Source of the DNA: Streptomyces sp. ISL-96
Lineage (GTDB): Bacteria; Actinomycetota; Actinomycetes; Streptomycetales; Streptomycetaceae
NCBI RefSeq assembly: GCF_018614035.1
Contig: NZ_JAGGPA010000075.1
Location: forward strand, 1-64,000
Length of the DNA stretch: 64,000 nt
Direction of reading: 5' to 3'
The notes below the pieces were generated by a model. The model saw only the letters and a list, made by a program, of their open reading frames with translations. It had not been told where the DNA came from and did not search any database. Made by a program: the position numbers and the translations under genes. Position 1 is the stretch's first letter, and each line of letters begins with the position of its first letter. Positions 52,829 to 60,242 of the stretch are shown here, piece after piece.

Positions 52829-53279
52829 TCACGCCATTCCGGTGGCCGTCGCCGACACCAACGCCCTGTTCCGACTGTTCACCACGTCCAGCAAACAGCA
52901 CAAGGAACACCGCGAGGCGCTCAGCAGGATCGGCCACCTCATCGTCTCGCCGATGGTGCTCGCCGAACTCGACTACCTACTGACCCAGAAGATCAACGCG
53001 TCCACGGCCGCGACCGCGCTCGAGTTCATCGCCAAGCGCGCCGACGCGCAGCGCTTCGAAGTGCCTGCCGTGCAGCCTCACCTGCACACAGCCCTCGCCG
53101 TCATGAACGGGTACCGGGACCTTGACGGTGGCAGCGGAATCGGCCTGGCGGACGCGATGAATGTGGCCCTGGCGGCGCACTACCGGACGGCGGCCCTCTT
53201 CACCTCGGACATCCACTTCCGGATCGTGCGCCCCCTGGACGCGCACGAGTCGTTCCGACTCCTTCCGGAAGATCTCTAG
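52821..53279 (+). CDS. vapC: PIN-domain toxin (VapC family)
   Basis: 152 residues from TTG 52821; a GTG at 52842 is a later alternative. Active-site acids: Asp in AVADTNALF (about 12), Glu in VLAELDYLL (about 49), Asp in GLADAMNVALA and Asp in FTSDIHF. The four acidic residues bind Mg2+ for endoribonuclease cleavage, often of tRNA or rRNA. The antitoxin gene overlaps it. A second module lies at 58722-59407. The stop overlaps the convergent DUF397 gene by four bases. Confidence 0.92.
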   Translation: MTDHAIPVAVADTNALFRLFTTSSKQHKEHREALSRIGHLIVSPMVLAELDYLLTQKINASTAATALEFIAKRADAQRFEVPAVQPHLHTALAVMNGYRDLDGGSGIGLADAMNVALAAHYRTAALFTSDIHFRIVRPLDAHESFRLLPEDL

Positions 53280-53554
53280 CCCATGCGACCCTCGGCGGCG
53301 GCCGTGACGAACGCCGCGAAGGCGGCGGGGGCGACGGCGAAGGCGGGGCCTTCGGGGTTCTTGGAGTCGCGGACGGCGATACGGCAGGGCTGAGCGGCGA
53401 TCTCGACGCACTCGCCGCCGGTGTCGCCGCTGTACGACGACTTGCGCCAGGCGGCGGCGCCGAGGGGGGCGCACTCGACGCAGTCGCCGCCGGTGTCACC
53501 GCTGTACGACGACTTACGCCACCGCGCGCCCGTCAGGTTCTGGATGGTGTCCAT
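53276..53554 (-). CDS. DUF397 protein with internal duplication
   Basis: 92 residues containing two N-terminal units: ARWRKSSYSGDTGGDCVECA (about 10-29) and AAWRKSSYSGDTGGECVEIA, followed by one normal C-terminal unit (VRDSKNPEGPAFAV, then FAAFVTAA). A single DUF397 protein is about 60-65 residues, so one unit has been duplicated by a 47-base DNA repeat. DUF397 proteins work with the XRE regulators of the WhiJ type. The gene lies directly downstream of such a regulator; their ends overlap by 41 bases. Confidence 0.9.
   Translation of the reverse strand: MDTIQNLTGARWRKSSYSGDTGGDCVECAPLGAAAWRKSSYSGDTGGECVEIAAQPCRIAVRDSKNPEGPAFAVAPAAFAAFVTAAAEGRMG
53403..53522. repeat. 47-base direct repeat inside the DUF397 gene
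   Basis: 53403-53449 and 53476-53522 are near-identical direct repeats; I count only about four mismatches. Each encodes the WRKSSYSGDTGG unit. The spacer encodes a short Ala/Pro join. Confidence 0.85.
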
Positions 53555-54362
53555 AGCGCTCCTCCATTACGCGGGCGATCAGTGCCGCCGAATCCTCCAC
53601 GGAGAGCGCGGCGGCCTGCAAGTGATCGTAACGGAGCGAACCCTCCCTGAGAGCTTGCGGATTGGCCGTCATGTGGCCCTGGACGAAGTCCTCGGTGTAG
53701 ACGAGGTCCGGGTCGCCCTCGAACCGAAGGAGGTTGAACGAGCCCATCAGCCCCGCATGGGCGCCCGCCTCGAAAGGCAGGATCTGCACCTTCACCCACT
53801 CCCGCCCGCGCAGCCCCAACAAGTGGGCGAGTTGGTTCCGCATGACTCCTGTGCCGCCGATCTCCTGATGCAGGACGGCCTCGCTCAGCACCACCCACAT
53901 CAGTGGCGGATTGTCGCGGTCCAGAATGCGCTGCCGCTCCATTCGGGCGGCCGTACGAGCATCGAGGTTCTCGCCGGTCCGGGATCCCAGCACCGCCCGC
54001 GCGTACGCCTCCGTCTGAAGCAAGCCGTACACCAACTGCGCCTGGAACGTGGAGATGTACGTCGCCCGCGCCTCCATCTCCGCATACGGCTGGAACCAGT
54101 GCGGCAACTGACTCCGCAGCACCAGCCCCACCAACCGCGAAAACGTCCCGCCCGTCCCCAGCGCCGCGTCGATCCTTTCCGAGAAGTCGCGCGTCGGCAC
54201 CTTCCGTGCCGTTTCCACCTGGCCGATGAGCGAGCCCGTACAGAAGACGATGTCCCCGAGCTGCCCCTGCTTGAGCCCTGCCGCCTCTCTCAGGCGGCGC
54301 AGTTCGGAGCCGTAGTAGTCCAGCGGCGATGCGCTGGGATCGAGGTCGCGGATATTGACCAT
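53514..54362 (-). CDS. XRE-family regulator with DUF5753 (WhiJ-like)
   Basis: 282 residues from ATG 54362; upstream in-frame Met codons exist, but the family begins at MVNIRDLDPSASPLDYYG. The helix-turn-helix is ELRRLREAAGLKQGQLGDIV with SLIGQVETARKVPT. The C-terminal DUF5753 domain starts at LVLRSQLPHWFQPYAEMEAR and ends with HLQAAALSVEDSAALIARVM. Such proteins, with DUF397 and ATPase partners, tune development or antibiotic production in Streptomyces (WhiJ/BldB-like systems). All three partners are present here. Confidence 0.94.
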   Translation of the reverse strand: MVNIRDLDPSASPLDYYGSELRRLREAAGLKQGQLGDIVFCTGSLIGQVETARKVPTRDFSERIDAALGTGGTFSRLVGLVLRSQLPHWFQPYAEMEARATYISTFQAQLVYGLLQTEAYARAVLGSRTGENLDARTAARMERQRILDRDNPPLMWVVLSEAVLHQEIGGTGVMRNQLAHLLGLRGREWVKVQILPFEAGAHAGLMGSFNLLRFEGDPDLVYTEDFVQGHMTANPQALREGSLRYDHLQAAALSVEDSAALIARVMEERYGHHPEPDGRAVA

Positions 54363-54446
54363 GGGACGGTCACCCCCAAGTTCACGCCGTGCGGCGTTCG
54401 CTTCGGCCAGTAGCCGAGCGTAATCGCGCCACGCCATCCTGGTGAC

Positions 54447-54884
54447 ATGAATCACGTAACTGCCCACTCACCGGCGCAAATTGACGCCAGCTACCGCATG
54501 GGCTTCACCGTCGGTGAACACTCAGCGCGACACATGCGGCGCATCGTGCGGACGTTTCTGGCCCGCTGGGACATGGCCGAGCTGAGCGACGCCGCCGAGC
54601 TCGCGCTCACCGAGCTCGTCGCCAACGTCGTACGGCACGTGCCCGGCCGCCACTGCACGCTCCTCATCCTGCGGCAGCCGGGCGGACTGCGGGTGGAGGT
54701 CACGGACAGGTGCCCCCGCCCGGTGCGCACGATGGGTGGCGGAGGCGACGAGCTCGCCGAGGGCGGGCGGGGGCTGGTGCTGGTGCTGGTGCTGGTGCTG
54801 GTCGAGGCCGTGACAGACCGCTGGGGCACGGTGCCGATGCCGGGCAGCAAGACGGTGTGGTTCGAGTGCGACGTGAAGCAATAA
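54447..54884 (+). CDS. HATPase (RsbW/SpoIIAB-like) with repeat expansion
   Basis: 145 residues. The N-box is ELALTELVANVVRHVPGRH (about 48-66), and VEVTDRCPRPV is the next ATP-contact motif. The GRGL motif follows, but is extended to GRGLVLVLVLVLVEAVTDRWG, where homologs usually read GRGLxLVEAVTDRWG. The six extra residues come from a CTGGTG tandem repeat. The extension lies in the ATP-lid helix and could disturb binding. It is divergent from the XRE gene, with 5' ends overlapping by 21 bases if both upstream starts are used. Confidence 0.9.
   Translation: MNHVTAHSPAQIDASYRMGFTVGEHSARHMRRIVRTFLARWDMAELSDAAELALTELVANVVRHVPGRHCTLLILRQPGGLRVEVTDRCPRPVRTMGGGGDELAEGGRGLVLVLVLVLVEAVTDRWGTVPMPGSKTVWFECDVKQ
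54774..54803. repeat. CTGGTG hexanucleotide tandem repeat
   Basis: Four exact CTGGTG copies (54774-54797) followed by CTGGTC (54798-54803) inside the ATPase gene. Each adds a Leu-Val dipeptide in frame. Confidence 0.95.
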
Positions 54885-54921
54885 TGGGCGGCCTGTACGT
54901 ACCGACCAGTAGGAGAATCCC

Positions 54922-55569
54922 ATGGCCGCCGCCGCGCCCAAGCCCGAGACGCTCGACGCCTTCGCCGCCGCCAAGGGCTTCATGCCGGTACGTGAAGGGC
55001 TCGCCCTGTACGCCGCCGCCACCGAGGCCGGGGCGCTCGGGCTGCCGCTGGTGGAGGTCGGTACGTACTGCGGACGCTCCACGATCCTGCTGGCCGACGC
55101 CGCCCGCGAGGCCGGGACGGTCGCCGTGACCGTGGACCACCACCGGGGCAGCGAGGAGCAGCAGCCGGGCTGGGAGTACCACGACCCGACGGTCGTGGAC
55201 CCGGAGGTCGGCCTGATGGACACCCTCCCCACCTTCCGCCGCACCCTGCACAAGGCGGGCCTCGAAGACCACGTGATCGCGGTCGTCGGACGATCGCCGC
55301 AGGTCGCGGCCGTGTGGGGCGGCAAGGCCGGGCTCGTCTTCATCGACGGCGGACACACCGACGAGCACGCGAACGGCGACTACGAGGGCTGGGCCCCCCA
55401 CGTAGCGACCGGTGGGCTGCTCGTCATCCACGACGTCTTCCCTGACCCGGCGGACGGCGGCCAGGCCCCGTACCGAGTGCATCAGCGCGCCCTCGCGTCC
55501 GGCGCCTTCACCGAAATCTCGGTGACCGACTCGCTGCGCGTCCTGCGCCGCGTTTCGCCGGGGATCTGA
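54922..55569 (+). CDS. Class I SAM-dependent methyltransferase, CmcI/Methyltransf_24 type
   Basis: 215 residues from ATG 54922, 37 bases after the ATPase gene on the same strand. LVEVGTYCGRSTILLADAA is the SAM-binding loop (about 43-61), VTVDHHRGSEEQQPG the acidic end of strand 2, and LVFIDGGHTDEHANGDYEGW the Asp-containing motif of the family. The last motif is GLLVIHDVFPDPADGGQAPY. The methyl acceptor is unknown. A polar, Pro-rich N-terminus precedes it. Confidence 0.88.
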   Translation: MAAAAPKPETLDAFAAAKGFMPVREGLALYAAATEAGALGLPLVEVGTYCGRSTILLADAAREAGTVAVTVDHHRGSEEQQPGWEYHDPTVVDPEVGLMDTLPTFRRTLHKAGLEDHVIAVVGRSPQVAAVWGGKAGLVFIDGGHTDEHANGDYEGWAPHVATGGLLVIHDVFPDPADGGQAPYRVHQRALASGAFTEISVTDSLRVLRRVSPGI

Positions 55570-55591
55570 CCGGCCCGGATAGCATCGCCAG

Positions 55592-56599
55592 GTGTCGTAC
55601 GACAGCCAGCCCCCCGCTTCCCCCACTCCCCCCACCCCTCCTCGCCGCCTCGGCCGCCTCGGCCGCCTCGGCCGCCTCGGCCGCGGGAATGTCACCGTCG
55701 CGGTCGCCGCGCTCGTCCCGACCGCCCTGGCGGGCTGGCTCGTGTGGCAGGCGATGAGCGGCCCCGGCGACGGCGAGCCGCCGAAGGTGGTGCCGCTGCC
55801 GAGCCAGAGCCGGTCCGCACCGTCGCCCGCCGACGCGAAGCCGTCGGCGCCCACGCCCACGTCGCCCCCCGCGGCAACCGCTTCCCCTTCCGAAACCAAG
55901 AAGGACCAGAAGCCGGACGGAACCGGGCCGCTCGCCGGCAAGGTCGTGGTGGTCGACCCCGGCCACAATCCGGGCAATTTCCGCCATACCCGCGAAATCA
56001 ACAAACTCGTCGATGTCGGCACGCACCGCAAGGAGTGCGACACCACCGGCACGTCGACCAACGGCGGCTACACCGAGGCGTCGTTCACCCTGGACGTCTC
56101 GCGCCGCCTGCGCGCCCTCCTCGAACAGCAGGGCGCGACGGTGAAGCTCGTGCAGAACGAGGACCGCCCGTACGGACCCTGCGTGGACGAGCGGGCCCGT
56201 ATCGGCAACGAGGCGAAGGCCGACGCCGTCGTCTCCGTCCACGCCGACGGCTCGGCGGTCGGCAACCGCGGCTTCCACGTCATCCTGCCCGCCCTGGTGA
56301 AGGACGGCGCCGCGGACACCGCGAAGATCGTCGGTCCTTCGCGCGAACTCGGCACGCGCATCGCGGGCAAGTTCGTCCAGGCGACCGGCAGCGCTCCGTC
56401 CAACTACGTGGGCGACGGTACGGGGTTGGACGTACGCAAGGACCTCGGCGGCCTCAATCTGTCGACTGTGCCCAAGGTGTTCATCGAATGCGGCAATATG
56501 CGTGACCCGAAGGACGCGGCCCTGCTGACGAACGAGGGCTGGCGCCAGAAGGCGGCGCAGGGGATCGCCGACGGCATCGGCAGTTACCTCAAGGGGTAA
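55592..56599 (+). CDS. N-acetylmuramoyl-L-alanine amidase (Amidase_3)
   Basis: 335 residues from GTG 55592. A cytoplasmic N-terminus with RRLGRLGRLGRLGRG is followed by one membrane helix (VAVAALVPTALAGWLVWQA, about 34-53) and a Ser/Pro linker. The zinc amidase domain begins at VVVVDPGHNPGNF (His ligand), continues with GGYTEASFTLDVSRRL (Glu ligand), DAVVSVHADGS (His) and ends with PKVFIECGNMRD (catalytic Glu). It hydrolyses the bond between muramic acid and the peptide, outside the membrane. It follows the methyltransferase gene by 22 bases. Confidence 0.94.
   Translation: MSYDSQPPASPTPPTPPRRLGRLGRLGRLGRGNVTVAVAALVPTALAGWLVWQAMSGPGDGEPPKVVPLPSQSRSAPSPADAKPSAPTPTSPPAATASPSETKKDQKPDGTGPLAGKVVVVDPGHNPGNFRHTREINKLVDVGTHRKECDTTGTSTNGGYTEASFTLDVSRRLRALLEQQGATVKLVQNEDRPYGPCVDERARIGNEAKADAVVSVHADGSAVGNRGFHVILPALVKDGAADTAKIVGPSRELGTRIAGKFVQATGSAPSNYVGDGTGLDVRKDLGGLNLSTVPKVFIECGNMRDPKDAALLTNEGWRQKAAQGIADGIGSYLKG
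55643..55683. repeat. CGGCCGCCT 9-base tandem repeat
   Basis: About four and a half copies of a 9-base unit (GCCGCCTCG / CGGCCGCCT phase) inside the amidase gene encode the RLG repeats of the cytoplasmic tail. The unit is GC-only apart from one T. Confidence 0.9.
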
Positions 56600-56720
56600 G
56601 GCTGATACCGGGCGGCCGACCCTCGCCGGGGGGACGATACATTCATCCGTACGATGGGGAGCTGCCCCCGAGCTTCACACTGTGCCGCCCCGACGAGACG
56701 ACCCACTAAGGACCTTCAAA

Positions 56721-57572
56721 GTGAACATCCGCTCCCTCACTCGAGGCGACGGCGTGGTGATCGGAGCAGCGGTGGTGCTGTTCATCGCCTCGTTCCTCGA
56801 TTTCAAGTCGTACGACAAGCCGGCTTGCTCGGGCAACTTCTGCCCTCCGGAAGTCGACTCCTTCAACGCCTGGGACAGCCTGGGTCTCCTGATGAGCATC
56901 TACCTCGCCGGCGGCATCGCGGCGGCGCTCATCCTGGTCTCCCGTTCGATGCCGCAGCAGCGCAAGATCGCCGGTATCGACCTCGGCCAGTTCGGCGTCG
57001 CGTTCGCCGTCTTCGCGGCCTGGACCGCCTTCTGGACGATCATCGACGGCAGCAACTCCGGCCCCGGACAGATCGTCGGCCTGCTCGCGGTACTGATCCT
57101 CGCCGCCGGCGCCGTCGCCGCCCCGCTCGTCCCGGCGCTCAAGGCCCCGCTCATGGGCGCCCCGAAGCCGCAGGTCGCGCAGCCGTACGGTGGGCAGCCC
57201 GGTCAGCCGGGCCCCGGTGGCTACGGCTACCCCGGAGCCCAGCAGCCGCCCTACGGCGGTCAGCCGGGCCAGCCGCAGCCGTACGGTGCGCAGCCCCAGC
57301 CGCAGCAGGGCCAGCCCGCGCAGCAGCAGGCGGCCCCGGCGCAGCAGGCCGCGGCGCCCGCTACCGCCGCCGCCGACTTCGCGCCGTTCTGGTTCGCGGT
57401 TCCGGTCGCCCGTCCGCTGTACGCCGAGGACGGTTCGCCGACGCCGATCGCCGAGCTCGCGCCCGGCACCTGGTACCTGGCGGTGGAGCAGCGCGGTCCC
57501 GGTCTGGTCGCCCAGACGCAGGACGGCCGCCGCGGAGTCCTTCAGGACACCACCGGCATCCAGCGCGGCTGA
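56721..57572 (+). CDS. Four-helix membrane protein with Pro/Gln linker (DUF5336-like)
   Basis: 283 residues from GTG 56721, eight bases after AAGGA. Four hydrophobic segments lie within the first 150 residues, with a Cys pair in the first outer loop (KPACSGNFCPPEV). A Pro/Gly/Gln/Tyr-rich linker (PYGGQPGQPGP repeats, about 165-225) joins it to a C-terminal GYF- or SH3-like unit (FWFAVPVARPLYAEDG, ELAPGTWYLAVEQRGPGLV). It resembles actinobacterial membrane proteins of the DUF5336 kind. Role unknown. A hairpin terminator follows. Confidence 0.82.
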   Translation: MNIRSLTRGDGVVIGAAVVLFIASFLDFKSYDKPACSGNFCPPEVDSFNAWDSLGLLMSIYLAGGIAAALILVSRSMPQQRKIAGIDLGQFGVAFAVFAAWTAFWTIIDGSNSGPGQIVGLLAVLILAAGAVAAPLVPALKAPLMGAPKPQVAQPYGGQPGQPGPGGYGYPGAQQPPYGGQPGQPQPYGAQPQPQQGQPAQQQAAPAQQAAAPATAAADFAPFWFAVPVARPLYAEDGSPTPIAELAPGTWYLAVEQRGPGLVAQTQDGRRGVLQDTTGIQRG

Positions 57573-57583
57573 GCACAACCGCC

Positions 57584-57616
57584 ACGGCCCCTCGCCCCTT
57601 CCGGGCGGGGGGCCGT
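57584..57616. terminator. Hairpin terminator
   Basis: ACGGCCCCTCGCCC (57584-57597) pairs with GGGCGGGGGGCCGT (57603-57616) at 13 of 14 positions (the exception is a T-G wobble) around a 5-base loop, followed by TGT. It ends the upstream membrane-protein transcript. Confidence 0.7.
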
Positions 57617-57644
57617 TGTCGTACAGTCGCCCGGTCACCATGCC

Positions 57645-57659
57645 CTGACGGATCGTCAG
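57645..57659. promoter_or_regulatory. CTGACG-N3-CGTCAG palindrome upstream of LLM oxidoreductase
   Basis: CTGACG-GAT-CGTCAG is a perfect inverted repeat ending 12 bases before the ATG at 57672. Same arms as the palindrome at 47338. Position implies direct control of the LLM gene. Confidence 0.65.
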
Positions 57660-57671
57660 ACGGGATCAGCG

Positions 57672-58682
57672 ATGCGCCTCGGACTCGCTCTCGGCTACTG
57701 GGGCCGCGGCCCCGCTCCCGCCCATCTCGACCTGGCCCGCGAGGCCGAGCGCCTCGGCTACGACTCCGTGTGGACCGCCGAGGCGTGGGGTTCCGACGCG
57801 TTCACCCCGCTCGCCTGGATCGCGGCGCACACCTCACGCATCAGGCTCGGCACCGCCGTGGCACAGATGGCCGCCCGCACGCCCACCGCCACGGCCATGC
57901 ACGCCCTCACCCTCGACCACCTCTCCGACGGCCGGATGATGCTCGGGCTCGGGCTTTCGGGGCCACAGGTGGTCGAGGGCTGGTACGGGCGGCCGTTCCC
58001 CGCCAGCCCGCTGACCGCGACCCGTGAGTACGTCGACGTAATCCGCCAAGTGCTCAGGCGCGAGGCGCCGGTTGAGCTGGACGGCCGGTTCCACCCGCTG
58101 CCCTACCGGGGCGCGGACGCCACCGGCACCGGCAAGGCGCTCAAGCCGATCACGCATCCGCTGCGGTCCTCCCTCCCCGTTCTCCTCGGCGCCGAGGGCC
58201 CCAGGAACATCGCACAGACGACCCGCATCGCCGACGGCTGGCTCCCGCTCTACTGGTCCCCGATGCGCAGCGACGTCTACGCGGCGTCGCTCGCCACCCT
58301 CCCCACCGGCTTCATGATCGCGCCGATGGCCCGGGCGCAGGTCTGCGACGACGTCGCCGAAGGCCTGCTGCCGGTCAAGGCGATGCTCGGCTTCTACATC
58401 GGCGGCATGGGCCACGCGGCCCGCAACTTCCACGCCGACCTGATGGCCCGCATGGGCTTCGAGGCGGAGGCCCGCCGCGTCCAGGAGCTGTTCCTCGCGG
58501 GCCGCAAGGAGGAGGCGGTCCTGGCGGTCCCCGACGCGTTCGCCGACGAGATCTCCCTGGTCGGCCCGCGCGAGCGCATAGCGGAACGCCTGGAGCTCTG
58601 GCGCAAGGGCCCGGTCACCGACCTCCTCATCACCGCCCCGGACCCGCACACCTTGCGTGTACTGGCCGACCTGAACGGCTAA
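57672..58682 (+). CDS. LLM-class F420-dependent oxidoreductase
   Basis: 336 residues with a luciferase-like TIM barrel. MRLGLALGYWGRGPAPA at the start, YDSVWTAEAWGSDAFTPLAW, IRLGTAVAQMAARTPTATAM, LGLSGPQVVEGWYGRPF and VLLGAEGPRNIAQT are typical of the F420-using branch. It reduces or oxidises an unknown substrate with coenzyme F420. The palindrome in front of it is shared with the MaoC operon, so it may belong to the same lipid-linked regulon. Confidence 0.93.
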   Translation: MRLGLALGYWGRGPAPAHLDLAREAERLGYDSVWTAEAWGSDAFTPLAWIAAHTSRIRLGTAVAQMAARTPTATAMHALTLDHLSDGRMMLGLGLSGPQVVEGWYGRPFPASPLTATREYVDVIRQVLRREAPVELDGRFHPLPYRGADATGTGKALKPITHPLRSSLPVLLGAEGPRNIAQTTRIADGWLPLYWSPMRSDVYAASLATLPTGFMIAPMARAQVCDDVAEGLLPVKAMLGFYIGGMGHAARNFHADLMARMGFEAEARRVQELFLAGRKEEAVLAVPDAFADEISLVGPRERIAERLELWRKGPVTDLLITAPDPHTLRVLADLNG

Positions 58683-58698
58683 AGCCCGACGCGATGTA

Positions 58699-58716
58699 TA
58701 TGGCAGGGGTACCATA
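58699..58716. promoter_or_regulatory. Candidate operator of the second toxin-antitoxin pair
   Basis: TATGG (58699-58703) and CCATA (58712-58716) form an inverted repeat with an 8-base centre, ending six bases before the antitoxin ATG. The usual position for autoregulation. Confidence 0.45.
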
Positions 58717-58721
58717 CGCAT

Positions 58722-58976
58722 ATGAGCCTCAAGCGGACGACTGTGTACCTCGAAGACGAAGACCTTCGCGCGCTGAAGAACATCGCCTCACTCAAGGGAA
58801 TAAGCGAGGCCGAACTGATCCGCGAGGGCGTACGTCTCGCCATCGCCCAGAACCGGACCTGGGACGAGCCCGCCGGACTGCCCGTTTTCGACAGCGATGA
58901 CCCGTCCTTCGCCGAGAACTCGGACAGCCTCCTGCGGGACAGCGGCTTCGGCTCGTGGGACGAGAGGCGTCCGTGA
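58722..58976 (+). CDS. Ribbon-helix-helix antitoxin (VapB-like)
   Basis: 84 residues. KRTTVYLEDEDLRALKNIAS, then KGISEAELIREGVRLAI form the ribbon-helix-helix DNA-binding domain. The acidic, flexible C-terminus (FDSDDPSFAENSDSLL) would wrap the toxin. Its stop overlaps the GTG start of the PIN toxin (GTGA). Confidence 0.92.
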   Translation: MSLKRTTVYLEDEDLRALKNIASLKGISEAELIREGVRLAIAQNRTWDEPAGLPVFDSDDPSFAENSDSLLRDSGFGSWDERRP

Positions 58977-59407
58977 TTGTCATCGCCGACACCTCGGGGA
59001 TCATCGCGTCCATCGACCGGGGCTGCCCCGATCACACGCGCGCCCGTGAGGTCATGGACACCGCAGGACTCGTCGTCATCGCGCCGCTCGTCCTGGCCGA
59101 ACTCGATCACCTGGTGAGCGGACGCTTCGGGCAGCAAGCTGCGGGCGCCGTGATCGACCAGGTCCTGACCCAGGCGCGCTCGGGCCGGTACCTGATCGGC
59201 GAAACGGGCGCCGATGTGCTGTCCGACGCCCGCCTGACCCAGCGGCGGTACCACGATCTCGACCTGGACCTCACCGACGCCGTGATTGCGGTGCTGGCTC
59301 GCGAATACGCAACGGACGCTGTTCTCACCCTGGACCGGAAGGACTTCCGCGCCATCCGACCCCTCTCCGCACACGCGGCATTCAGGGTCCTGCCGGACGA
59401 CCTATAG
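58973..59407 (+). CDS. vapC: PIN-domain toxin (VapC family), second module
   Basis: 144 residues from GTG 58973. MIVIADTSGIIASID with the first Asp, VIAPLVLAELDHLV with the Glu, LDLTDAVIAVLAREY with Asp and TLDRKDFRAI with the last acidic group give the four-residue PIN active site. It is an Mg2+-dependent endoribonuclease candidate. Coupled to the RHH antitoxin gene. It differs from the first VapC at 52821 in partner type. Confidence 0.92.
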   Translation: MIVIADTSGIIASIDRGCPDHTRAREVMDTAGLVVIAPLVLAELDHLVSGRFGQQAAGAVIDQVLTQARSGRYLIGETGADVLSDARLTQRRYHDLDLDLTDAVIAVLAREYATDAVLTLDRKDFRAIRPLSAHAAFRVLPDDL

Positions 59408-59430
59408 GGCCGTCTGCGCCCCTTCAGCCC

Positions 59431-60222
59431 TCATCCGAAGGACGCCCGCGCCAGCCAGAAGTCCAGCAGTTCCGCGTCGCCCAGCACTTCCACCCGGTCG
59501 CTGTCGGCGGGCAGCCGCCGGTAGAAGGCCTGGAGTACGTCGGCGAGCGGGCCGCGCAGGGCCACCGTGGCTCTCTCGTGGCCGTGGCGCCAGGTGAAAC
59601 CGTCCTCGCCGAACTCGATCAGCCACTCCGCGTCGAGCGCGTCGGGCGCGTCCGTCGCGTGGAGGTGGATGGAGCGGCCGGCTCCGCGCAGCTCGTTCGC
59701 CTCCTCGTCGGCGCCGGTGGACTGCGACCAGGCGACGATCTCCAGCCACTCGTCGATGGCGTCCGCCGCGACGTCGTGGGCCACCTCGAAGGTGATGCCG
59801 GCGGCGATCGCCGCGTCCGCGCGGTGGATCACCGTCTCGTGCGTCATACGGCGCGCCCAGAAAGCGGCGCTGCGGTCCGCGCTCCAGGACCACACCTTGG
59901 TCTTCGGCCCGGCCGCCCGCAGCGTATCGGCGGCCTTCTGCGCGCCCTGCGCCAACCACGCGTCCAAAGCGGCCGGTTCGGCGTCGCCGGGGCCGACGAA
60001 GTCGGGGACCTCGTCCTCGGGGACGTCCGCGGAAGCCTTCGTCCGTACGATCGTCTCGACCCAGCGGTGCGCACCGCCCACGTGCCGCGCGAGGTGGCCC
60101 AAAGTCCACTCGGGGCAGGTCGGCACCTTCGCGCTCAGGTCCGCGCCGACCAGCGTGGCCCTGAGCAGGTCTGTCTGCCGGACGATCTCGTCACAGTAAC
60201 GGGCGTGTCCCAGATCAATCAT
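59431..60222 (-). CDS. Mycothiol-dependent maleylpyruvate isomerase-like protein
   Basis: 263 residues. The N-terminal DinB-like metal-binding helices (CPEWTLGHLARHVGGAHRW; RRMTHETVIHRADAAIA with HxxxHR-like ligands) and the C-terminal MDMPI domain (about residues 170-263, ERATVALRGPLADVLQAFYR) form the TIGR03083 family. Members use mycothiol for isomerisation or detoxification; the substrate here is unknown. It is divergent from a small membrane protein gene with a 20-base gap. Confidence 0.9.
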   Translation of the reverse strand: MIDLGHARYCDEIVRQTDLLRATLVGADLSAKVPTCPEWTLGHLARHVGGAHRWVETIVRTKASADVPEDEVPDFVGPGDAEPAALDAWLAQGAQKAADTLRAAGPKTKVWSWSADRSAAFWARRMTHETVIHRADAAIAAGITFEVAHDVAADAIDEWLEIVAWSQSTGADEEANELRGAGRSIHLHATDAPDALDAEWLIEFGEDGFTWRHGHERATVALRGPLADVLQAFYRRLPADSDRVEVLGDAELLDFWLARASFG

Positions 60223-60242
60223 TCACGCACTCTACGTTTCAG

